Origin: Candidatus Peribacteria bacterium | GTDB taxonomy: Bacteria > Patescibacteria > JAEDAM01 > Absconditabacterales > Absconditicoccaceae | DNA: 6,656 nt | Direction: 5' to 3' | Assembly: GCA_031288635.1 (NCBI GenBank) | Contig: JAITQZ010000065.1 | Span: 1 to 6,656, forward strand | Part shown: in pieces, positions 1 to 5,842 of the stretch | Position numbering within the stretch: position 1 is the stretch's first letter | How the letters are laid out: each line of letters begins with the position of its first letter | Translations under genes and position numbers: made by a program | The notes under the pieces: generated by a model | Seen by the model: only the letters and a program-made list of their open reading frames with translations | Told to the model about the DNA's origin: nothing | The model's database searches: none

Positions 1-24
1 TTTTTTCTTGGACAGCAGTGTGAT

Positions 25-56
25 AAAAAAGACAAGCTCTAGGGGAGGAACTTGTC
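25..56 (-). terminator. Rho-independent terminator of the three-gene minus-strand cluster
   Basis: Read on the minus strand, GACAAG (56-51) pairs with CTTGTC (36-31) around a 14-base loop and is followed directly by six T residues (30-25). An inner CTC/GAG pairing can extend the stem with a small bulge. It lies 28 bases after the TAA stop that ends the last gene of the cluster when the TGA at 114-116 is read as glycine. There is no matching T-run on the plus side, so it acts only for minus-strand transcription. Confidence 0.8.
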
Positions 57-83
57 TAGGAAAGGTTGATGAACGGGAATTAA

Positions 84-467
84 TTATTTTTCTTTTGTTT
101 CAATCTTTTTTGCTCATACCGTTTCGGTAGTTTTTTCTGCACGTTGTTGTTCTTTTGTTTTCATAATGTAAGGATGTAAAATTTTAGTAAGGTCTTCAAT
201 GAGAAGTTGTAATTGAGGGTAGTTTCTGTTGAGCTGTTCTTTATCTTGTTTTTCTAATCCGTTGTAAGCATCTAAAAAATTCTGTATCATTTCTCTATTC
301 TCTTTATCTTTAGTCTCTTTGGATGAATCCCCAAAATCTACTTTTTTACTGGCGTCGAAGGAGAGTTTCTCTCGTGGTTGTTTGTTGTTGTCTTGTTCGT
401 ATTTATTCGCCATTTCTTGAAATTTACTTATTTCTTTTGTAGAAAAAGTAAAGGCTTTGGTGTCCAC
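84..467 (-). CDS. Small charged, helical protein of unknown function, containing one UGA (Gly) codon
   Basis: Family not recognised. The product is about 127 residues, very rich in Lys, Glu, Gln and Asn, with no signal peptide or membrane segment; residues about 55-100 look helical and may form a coiled coil. The frame meets TGA at 114-116 (codon 118). Read as glycine under code 25, it continues with nine further residues in the same lysine/glutamate-rich style (AKKIETKEK) to TAA at 86-84, just before the terminator at 56-25. The start is uncertain. GTG at 467 is the only usual start codon I see in the open frame. An in-frame ATG at 533-531 is separated from it by TAA at 512-510 after only seven codons, yet the codons between that TAA and the GTG are all sense. 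It is last in a three-gene cluster and lies in the same reading frame as the two upstream genes. Confidence 0.65.
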
Positions 468-557
468 ATTTTTGGTCTTGTTATCTAAACCATTAGCAGA
501 TACGTTTTTTTATTGTTGTTGGGAAAGATTCATTTTTATTAGATATAAGTTTAAAAG

Positions 558-1067
558 TTATTTGAGCAGCTTTAAGTGAAAGCCGTCAACATCATGAGTG
601 AGTTCGTACTTGAATTGTTCTTTGCTGATTTCTATGTCATAGCGATTTTCTCCGTTTGGAAGTTGGTATTCGTTCTTGCCATTTTGGTCATTGATATGCA
701 AGACGAGCAATTTTGTTCTTCTCTGATTATTAAACCAGAAGTTAATTGGGATGATTGCGTCTCCATACGGGGTGAGTGTTGGTTTGATGTCGTTTCCGAT
801 TACTTCAAAGCCGAATAGTTGATCATTTCTTTTTCCTCCCTCAAAGTCTACGAGTCCTCCGTTTTGCAAATCAGCTTTGATTTGGTTGAGATGTTTATGG
901 GAAAGTTGGTTTCCATTATCGTGAGAAAGGTTTTTATTGAATTTTGCTAAATCTCCTAGTCCACTGTTTTCGTCTGCAATCAAAGCAGAAAGTTCTGCTT
1001 CCAGAGTGTCTCGGTCATGAGAGTGTGGGGTTCCTGCCCCATTGGTTTTGATTTCTTCGTCAGTCAT
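558..1067 (-). CDS. Hypothetical 169-residue soluble protein
   Basis: Family not recognised. The N-terminal third (residues 1-70) is polar, with several His residues (HSH near 15-17, HKH near 57-59) and a helical stretch around 20-65. The C-terminal part (about 85-169) alternates hydrophobic and polar residues in a way that suggests a beta-rich domain, with a segment around 97-125 containing INFWFNNQRR and LLVLHI, and a Gly/Asn-rich turn near 128-142. There is no signal peptide, membrane helix or cysteine, so it is probably cytoplasmic. ATG at 1067 is chosen because it follows the TAG stop of the preceding gene by 18 bases; no Shine-Dalgarno sequence is visible. It ends with TAA at 560-558. 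Tight spacing with both neighbours suggests co-transcription from the promoter near 1411-1439. Confidence 0.7.
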   Translation of the reverse strand: MTDEEIKTNGAGTPHSHDRDTLEAELSALIADENSGLGDLAKFNKNLSHDNGNQLSHKHLNQIKADLQNGGLVDFEGGKRNDQLFGFEVIGNDIKPTLTPYGDAIIPINFWFNNQRRTKLLVLHINDQNGKNEYQLPNGENRYDIEISKEQFKYELTHDVDGFHLKLLK

Positions 1068-1085
1068 CAGTAGTAGGGGTAAGAA

Positions 1086-1376
1086 CTAAAAGGCAGCATC
1101 CAACATTCCATTGAGTTTTTCTATATCTTGTGCGTCTTGTTGGGCTTGTTCAGCTTTTTTAGTGTTTAAGCTTTCTATAGCTTGGATTGCTTCCATCAAA
1201 TGGTATTTTTTGATGACATCTGCCATCTTTTCTACAGCTTTTTTGAAAATCTCAACGAGGACATCCATAGTGTGGTCGTCTATTTGATTATTTTCAATCA
1301 TTGCTTTGATTCCTCGTCCCATTTCCCAGTCTGGCATATTGTTAATGATAGAGAGAATGTAGTCTTGTCTGGTCAT
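1086..1376 (-). CDS. Hypothetical 96-residue all-helical protein, first gene of the cluster
   Basis: Family not recognised. The sequence is acidic and almost wholly predicted helix, with heptad-like spacing of Ile, Leu and Met from about residue 35 (DVLVEIFKKAVEKMADVIKK) and an Ala/Gln/Asp-rich stretch near 70-90, which fits a small helical bundle or a coiled-coil partner. There is no signal peptide, transmembrane segment or cysteine. ATG at 1376 is chosen because it lies about 28 bases after the expected transcription start of the promoter at 1411-1439. The codon just before it is an in-frame TGA, which would be sense in code 25, but nothing suggests that translation starts further upstream. 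The gene ends with TAG at 1088-1086. The next gene begins 18 bases on, in the same frame. Confidence 0.7.
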   Translation of the reverse strand: MTRQDYILSIINNMPDWEMGRGIKAMIENNQIDDHTMDVLVEIFKKAVEKMADVIKKYHLMEAIQAIESLNTKKAEQAQQDAQDIEKLNGMLDAAF

Positions 1377-1410
1377 TCAATCACTACTGAAATAAAAAGC
1401 TTGCACTCTA

Positions 1411-1439
1411 AGTATACTCGGAATGAGAAAAAAAGCAAA
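1411..1439 (-). promoter_or_regulatory. Promoter of the three-gene minus-strand cluster
   Basis: Read on the minus strand, TTTGCT (1439-1434), a 17-base spacer and TATACT (1416-1411) followed by T form a sigma-70-type promoter. Expected transcription start is near 1404, giving a leader of about 28 bases before the ATG at 1376. The same TTTGCT, 17 bases, TATACTT arrangement recurs at 4093-4122, and a near copy at 6567-6596. Long A/T runs further upstream (about 1440-1465) could act as an UP-like element; that part is inference. Confidence 0.7.
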
Positions 1440-1500
1440 AAAAATCAGACTTTTTCGTTTTTTTTAGGAAGGGGATATTTTCTTGAAACTTATTTTAACT

Positions 1501-1641
1501 ATGATTTTAAAAAGATTTTGTAAATGTTTACTATGGCTCGCAAGTGTCGCTTGTGTTCAGAATGAATCCCCTAAAAAGAGTTCTCGATTCCTTGATGATA
1601 AAAGGATACTTTTGGAGGATATCAAGTTGGGGAGCGAATAA
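1501..1641 (+). CDS. Candidate 46-residue secreted or lipoprotein-like peptide
   Basis: A short open frame begins at ATG 1501 and ends at TAA 1639-1641. The N-terminus reads MILKRFCKCLLWLASVAC: basic residues, then a hydrophobic core, then a Cys at position 18 preceded by Ser-Val-Ala. This is close to, but not a clean match for, a lipobox, where Leu is normal at -3. The remainder is short and charged (ESPKKSSRF...). No convincing promoter or Shine-Dalgarno sequence was seen upstream, and the frame closes upstream with TAA at 1495-1497. Size and form recall very small lipoproteins, but no family is recognised. It could be a chance frame in a leader region of truD. Confidence 0.3.
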   Translation: MILKRFCKCLLWLASVACVQNESPKKSSRFLDDKRILLEDIKLGSE

Positions 1642-1750
1642 GGTTTTTTATCTTGAAAACCATAAATGCTTTGCTATGCTCAGAGTGTATTGTAGTCTCT
1701 GTCCGAAATGTCGGTATTGTTATGTTTCAAATCTTTCTCATTAACTACGT
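1642..1750 (+). other. Intergenic region upstream of truD
   Basis: No convincing gene is seen here. A TTTGCT at 1670-1675, like the -35 element of the other promoters, is followed after 17 bases by TAGTCT (1693-1698), which matches the shared TATACT at four of six positions; it could be a weak truD promoter giving a leader of about 45 bases. A frame ending at 1744 contains a Cys-rich tail (CxxCxxC) but has no other support. Confidence 0.3.
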
Positions 1751-2998
1751 ATGCTCTATCAATTCAAATCTCAGCCTTCTGATTTCATTGTAGAAGAACT
1801 GCTTTCTGTGCAACCTAGCGGGAAAGGAGATGTTTTGTATGTATTTTTTCAAAAAGAAAATCTGACTACGATGGAGGTTTTGGAGCATTTGCAACGTTCG
1901 TTTCCGCTTTCTCGTGAGGACTTTGGCATTGCAGGATTGAAAGATAAAGTGGGGATTACGAGACAATGGATTACGGTTTTTCGTAGTAGGTTGGAGAGCG
2001 TAGGAGGGGAGTCAGCTTTTTTATTTGTTCTCTCAGAACGTGTGAAAGTGTTAGAGGTGACCCGAGGAGAAAAGCCGTTGAGGATTGGAGGGAATGCAGG
2101 AAATAGGTTTGCGATAAGGTTGTGTGCGTCGGCTTCTTCGTTGGATGGTGGTGTACGAGCAGAGAAGAAAAATTTGATTTTACAGAATGTGGAGCAGGTG
2201 AAGGCGAAGGGGTTCCCGAATTGTTTTGGGGTTCAGAGATTTGGGAAAGGGATGAAGAATTTCTGGGAAGCGAAAGAGGTTTTGTGTTGACAAACCCTCT
2301 CCCCTTCGGGGTCATCCCCTCTCGCAGTTGGTGCGGGACAGGCTTTATCAGGGGGCACCGCAACTTCTGTCTCGTATCATCTCAGGTTTATGTTGCAGGC
2401 GTTTGCGAGTGGGTGGTTTAATGAGTATGTGATGAGGAGACGAGACAAAGGACAGCATTTGTTGAATGGGGATATTGTGGTAGACCGTTATCAGCCAGAA
2501 GGAGCGAGGGTAGGCGTGTATGAAAATGGGGGAGTGAAAGTGGTTGATTACGAGAGATTGAAGAAGAGAAATGAAGAAAAGGGGATTTGGGAGATTTCAG
2601 AAAATTTTTTGGTTGATAGTCCTTCTTGTGCTGCAACAACGAGGAAGCCTTTGTGGACTCCGACGGGACCGATGGTAGGGTGGAATTTACTGGTCCCTTC
2701 AATGGGGAGCAAGGCGAGAGTGAGAGAGGAGCAGCTTTTTGAGGTAGCTGGGTTTGATGAACAGGTATTGGCAAGAGGTAAAGCATATCATTTGCGAGGG
2801 GTGCGTCGTCCGTTGTGGGTGAGGGTGGAGGATTTGGAGGTGTGGTTTGAGGGAAATGATTGTCTGCTTCACTTTTCATTGCCGACGGGGAGTTATGCGA
2901 CGGTGTTGTTGGCGTTTGTTCTGGCGGGAGTGGATGCGTTGACCTTGAAAGATAATAGGCTGGAGATACCGAGAGTTGTAAAAAACAGGCAATTATAA
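1751..2998 (+). CDS. truD: tRNA pseudouridine synthase D (TruD), with one UGA (Gly) codon
   Basis: TruD isomerises uridine 13 of some tRNAs to pseudouridine in the cytoplasm. The 415-residue frame shows the family landmarks in order: DFIVEE near residue 11; motif FGIAGLKDKVGITRQ (58-72) with the expected catalytic Asp65; GNAGNRFAIRL near 114-124; PNCFGVQRFG (156-165); LQAFASGWFN near 215; LNGDIVV near 240; and FSLPTGSYATV near the C-terminus. TGA at 2288 (codon 180) is read as glycine. The same frame continues without a stop into the second half, which carries the later TruD motifs, so this is one gene and not two. Residues about 180-207 are encoded by a C-rich, hairpin-forming block that does not look like TruD and sits between the QRFG motif and the next domain. 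ATG at 1751 places the N-terminal motif normally. The TAA stop lies in the terminator palindrome. Confidence 0.92.
2288..2371 (+). repeat. C-rich, hairpin-forming block embedded in frame in truD
   Basis: The block differs sharply from the flanking G- and T-rich truD sequence: many C-ending codons and runs of CCCC. It contains CCCC-TTC-GGGG (2301-2311), then TCTCGCA (2320-2326) pairing with TGCGGGA (2332-2338) around GTTGG, and a wider imperfect pairing of GTTGGTGC (2327-2334) with the bases around GCACCGCAAC (2355-2364). Short GACA (2289-2292) and TGTC (2368-2371) inverted ends may mark its limits. It encodes a Ser/Gly/Ala/Pro-rich stretch with no TruD motif. I infer an in-frame inserted palindromic element, comparable in behaviour to Rickettsia palindromic elements; only one copy is visible here, so the dispersed nature is unproven. 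Confidence 0.5.
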
Positions 2999-3010
2999 TT
3001 GCCTGTTTTT
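2981..3010. terminator. Bidirectional terminator, perfect 30-bp palindrome
   Basis: Positions 2981-3010 equal their own reverse complement exactly. The GC-bearing core CAGGCAATT/AATTGCCTG is flanked by five A residues on the left and five T residues on the right, so a stem with a T-tract forms on transcripts from either strand. It serves truD from the left and the reductase gene (stop at 3028-3026) from the right. The truD stop codon TAA (2996-2998) starts at the centre of the palindrome, so the last codons of truD form one arm. Confidence 0.9.
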
Positions 3011-3025
3011 GAAGTATTTTATCTC

Positions 3026-3988
3026 TTAATAAGTCCATTTGTCATCTTCGGGGAAGAGTACATTTTTGGGATTCTTCTCATCAGATGGTTCCGAAGCAAA
3101 GGTTGCAATCTCTGTAAGATTTTCGCTTCCAGGAAGCTGGTCAATATAGTGCAAATTTTCAGCGATATTTTTATCATTTTCTGCAGAAACACATTGGTTT
3201 TTTTCAGCATTGACTAAGAGTAGTATGCGGTATACTTTTACTTCCTCCTGCCGTTTCATAGCTTTCCAAAATTTTTTTAAGTCATTTCGGTTTCCGCAAA
3301 TAATGATTTTCCCAGTATTGTCATCACCTAACTCGATTTTACTTATGAGGGGGAAACATCCCATAGTTGACCCAATTCTATCAATGAAGAAAGAGTGGGC
3401 TGTTCTGTCTAGTCTCATCCACCAGCCCCATTTTGGTTTCCATCCGAGTTGAAGGGCTTTTGCTCTCGTGGTACCTTTGAGAGTTTTTCTTTCATAGATT
3501 CTGAAGACACAGTCATAGCAGTTTTTTTCATCTGCTGTAATCTGTTTCAATTTTGTTTGTCTCCATTCAGAGTACCAGTCAACCTTCGGGAAGAAGGTAT
3601 CTACTCCCTCGAACGTATGCCGAATTTCCGTCAGACATACCATATCAGCGTATTGAAGAGCTTCCTCATAAATACTGGCTCCTCCGATGAAAAAAACTTT
3701 TTCATCTTGTTCGGTCAGTTTTAGGGATTCCTCTACTGAATGAGCTACTTCTGCCCCCTCTAGTTTCAAATCTTTGTTTCGTGAAATCACGATGTTTCTC
3801 CGATTTGGTAAAGGGCGGACTTTTGGAGGGAGAGAGTCCCAAGTTTTACGACCCATTATGACGGTATGTCCCGTGGTAATTCCTTTGAATCGTCTCAGCT
3901 CATTTGGCAGATGACATAGCAATCCACCGTTTTTACCGATACCATACTCTTCGTCGATAGCGACGATAATGCAAATTTTTCTTTCCAT
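3026..3988 (-). CDS. folA: Dihydrofolate reductase with a long C-terminal extension
   Basis: Residues 1 to about 166 are a complete dihydrofolate reductase, which reduces dihydrofolate to tetrahydrofolate with NADPH in the cytoplasm. Visible landmarks: IVAIDEEYGIGKNGGLL near 8-24; LPNELRRFK (27-35) with Glu30 at the catalytic acid position (Asp27 in E. coli); VIMGRKTWDSLP (43-54); LPNRRNIVISR (60-70); FFIGGASIYEEAL (99-111). The Trp-Pro pair usual in the active-site loop (Trp22 of E. coli) is replaced: Leu24 and Cys25. Residues about 167-320 are extra compared with the usual 160-190. This part begins with a Trp-rich stretch (KPKWGWWMRLD, 184-194), then an alpha/beta-looking segment (about 214-260), and ends with an acidic tail; I recognise no domain in it, and it is not thymidylate synthase. 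There is no in-frame TGA. ATG at 3988 fits the promoter at 4063-4035. Confidence 0.9.
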   Translation of the reverse strand: MERKICIIVAIDEEYGIGKNGGLLCHLPNELRRFKGITTGHTVIMGRKTWDSLPPKVRPLPNRRNIVISRNKDLKLEGAEVAHSVEESLKLTEQDEKVFFIGGASIYEEALQYADMVCLTEIRHTFEGVDTFFPKVDWYSEWRQTKLKQITADEKNCYDCVFRIYERKTLKGTTRAKALQLGWKPKWGWWMRLDRTAHSFFIDRIGSTMGCFPLISKIELGDDNTGKIIICGNRNDLKKFWKAMKRQEEVKVYRILLLVNAEKNQCVSAENDKNIAENLHYIDQLPGSENLTEIATFASEPSDEKNPKNVLFPEDDKWTY

Positions 3989-4034
3989 TGTGTTTAAAAT
4001 TTACTTTGTTATTATTCAGATTTGTTTTTTTAAG

Positions 4035-4063
4035 ACTATACGGATATATCTATCTAAAGTCAA
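4035..4063 (-). promoter_or_regulatory. Promoter of the dihydrofolate reductase gene
   Basis: On the minus strand, TTGACT (4063-4058), 17 bases, then TATAGT (4040-4035) closely match the sigma-70 consensus. Expected start of transcription is near 4028, leaving an AT-rich leader of about 40 bases before ATG at 3988. It is back to back with the promoter of the transporter gene; the two -35 elements lie about 30 bases apart, so one bound regulator could affect both genes. Confidence 0.75.
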
Positions 4064-4092
4064 GGTGAAAATGTTCTCTGAAGTTATAAATT

Positions 4093-4121
4093 TTTGCTAA
4101 AAACTGAAATTTAACTATACT
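4093..4121 (+). promoter_or_regulatory. Promoter of the Na/Pi-cotransporter-like gene
   Basis: TTTGCT (4093-4098), 17 bases and TATACT (4116-4121), followed by T, match exactly the elements of the minus-strand promoter at 1439-1411. Expected transcription start is near 4128, giving a very AT-rich leader of about 23 bases with no Shine-Dalgarno sequence before ATG at 4151. Confidence 0.75.
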
Positions 4122-4150
4122 TAAAGAAGACTTTATTTTTTAATTTAAAA

Positions 4151-5842
4151 ATGTTGATGCGAATGGGAATATTAGAATTTCTTTGAGGATTAGGACTTTT
4201 TTTGTTTGGGATTTATTATTTGGAACAGGCGGTTGCTGTCTTTTCCAAGGGAGGCTTTAAACAGCTTTTGAAAAAATTTACTTCTAATACCACATCTTCA
4301 GTAGTAACAGGAATTATTTCTACGCTTATCGTACAGAGTAGTAATTTGATTTCTGTTCTTGTGCTGGCTTTTGTTTGAACGGGAATTCTTTCGTTGACTG
4401 GAGCGTTAGCGGTGATGCTTGGGTCTAATATTGGGACGACAATTCCTGATGCTTTGTTAGGGTCGATAGGATTACAGTACGATATAAAAATGCTGACCTT
4501 TCCAATGCTGCTTTTGGGAGCAATTGGGATTACTTTTTTTTCTAATAAAGATAAAGTGGTTGTTGTGAGTAAGGCGATTATTGCTTTAGCTTTGACCTTT
4601 CTTTCGTTTTCGTTGATGAAAAGTGGGTTGATGTTTCTGACAACACAGGTAGACCTCAGTATGTTTATGACGATGAGTCCGTGGATTTTCTTTTTAGTCG
4701 GACTTTTACTGACTCTTTTAGTGCAGTCGGGAGGGGCGGTATTTATTATTGCTCTGACTTCTGTGAGTTCTGGATTGATTACTGCGGAAGCTTCGTTGCC
4801 TATCTTTTTTGCAACGTATTTAGGGGCTACGATTACGATTGTGATTGCTTCTTTGGGGAAACAGCCTGCTATCAAAAAGCAGGTAGCTATGGGGCACGTG
4901 GGCTTTAATCTTTTGGTTGCGGGACTGGGAATGCTGACCTTACCGTGGATTAAAGAATTGCTTGTTACAGAGGGCTTCCCACGTTGGGGAGACATCAGAA
5001 CCTTAGCAATTTTTTATGTTGCATTTAGGACGATGGTTGGTGTATTGGTGTTTCCTTTTTTGGGGTTTTTTGCACGTGTGTTTCAGAAATATATTATCGA
5101 TGACGGACTCCAGTTTTCTTTGGCAATTCAAAAAATTCAAATCCTTCCGCTGGATGTTGAATTGACTTTGCTCGCGGTCAAGCAAGATTTACTCTTGTAT
5201 TTCAAGGAAGTCATCGGATATAATCTGAATATTCGAGATTTTTATTTAACTGATGTTTCCCAATCTCAGGAGAATGTGGAGAACCTGTTTCAGCGTGAGA
5301 TGAATTTTTGAGAGACCTATCTTAAAAAGAAATATCAAGAAACGAAAGTTATCCAAGAACAGCTTTTGAATGTTTTGGCAACTATGACTCAGATAGAAAT
5401 CCAGAAAGCAGAAGAAGCAGACCAGATTACTTCGCTTTATCAGGTGGTGATTGATATTGGGGATTCTTCAAAGTATTTGAAAGATGTTCGAGACCGTGTG
5501 GAGGATTGGCAATGGAGTACGAGTGCCGACCTACAAAAAGATTACAATACGCTGAGAAAAATGGTGTTGGAGTTCTATGCTTCTGTATTGCATTTATTGG
5601 CTCATTTAGACGATAGACATGCCTTTGAGTTATTGCATAATTTGTTAGAGAAAATTGAGAAGAACGATAAAAAATATCTGACCATGTTTAAGTACAAAGA
5701 AGATGTAGAGCTGACAAATTTAATTCAGGTGAATCGTTATTTTTCGATGTCGTGTTTTTCTCTGGTAAGAGCTGTGGAAAAAATAACACTGAGCCAGGAG
5801 GACAAAAAGTATTTGAAGGAACACATCAAGGAATTATTTTAG
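4151..5842 (+). CDS. Na/Pi-cotransporter family membrane protein with helical C-terminal domain; three UGA (Gly) codons
   Basis: A 563-residue member of the sodium-dependent phosphate cotransporter family (NptA/YjbB-like), expected in the cytoplasmic membrane. The fold has two inverted repeats. The first holds VQSSN (61-65) and GSNIGTT (91-97); the second holds VQSGGA (191-196) and LGATITI (224-230), followed by GHVGFN and FRTMVG helices typical of the family. From about residue 320 the protein is soluble and helical, as in members with a PhoU-like C-terminal region; the length also fits that type. TGA occurs at codons 12, 76 and 387 (4184, 4376, 5309). Read as glycine, the first gives FLGGLGLFLFG and the second LAFVGTGILSL, both natural for this family. 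The QSSSA-type substrate motif is altered in both repeats, so phosphate as substrate is an inference. ATG at 4157 or 4163 are alternative starts. It ends in TAG, overlapping the end of the converging pilin-like gene. Confidence 0.88.

Noticed and set aside
576..818. Plus-strand frame within the second small gene
   Set aside because: Shadow of the minus-strand gene, with hydrophobic content caused by reading the opposite strand.
1511..1744. Plus-strand frame with a CxxCxxC tail
   Set aside because: The start is not clear, the rest is nondescript, and it overlaps the more plausible small lipoprotein-like frame.
2288..2290. truD as a pseudogene broken by a TGA stop
   Set aside because: The frame continues intact with the later family motifs, and TGA is sense elsewhere in the window.
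1971..2363. Minus-strand open frame of 130 codons within truD
   Set aside because: Ser/Pro/Leu-rich shadow of the coding strand.
2418..3038. Open frame of about 200 codons on the minus strand opposite truD
   Set aside because: Low-complexity Pro/Ser/Thr-rich translation that lies antisense to clear TruD motifs; it is a by-product of the codon use of the plus-strand gene.
4184..4186. UGA read as tryptophan (code 4) instead of glycine
   Set aside because: Trp would fit poorly in FL-x-GLGLFLFG and AFV-x-TGIL, and TGG is already used throughout for Trp.
4216..4995. Open frame of about 259 codons on the minus strand opposite the transporter
   Set aside because: Antisense to conserved transporter motifs, with no promoter or recognisable domain of its own.
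4184..5311. Transporter as several broken fragments, with separate starts at 4394 and 5366
   Set aside because: All pieces share one frame separated only by TGA, and together give a normal full-length family member.
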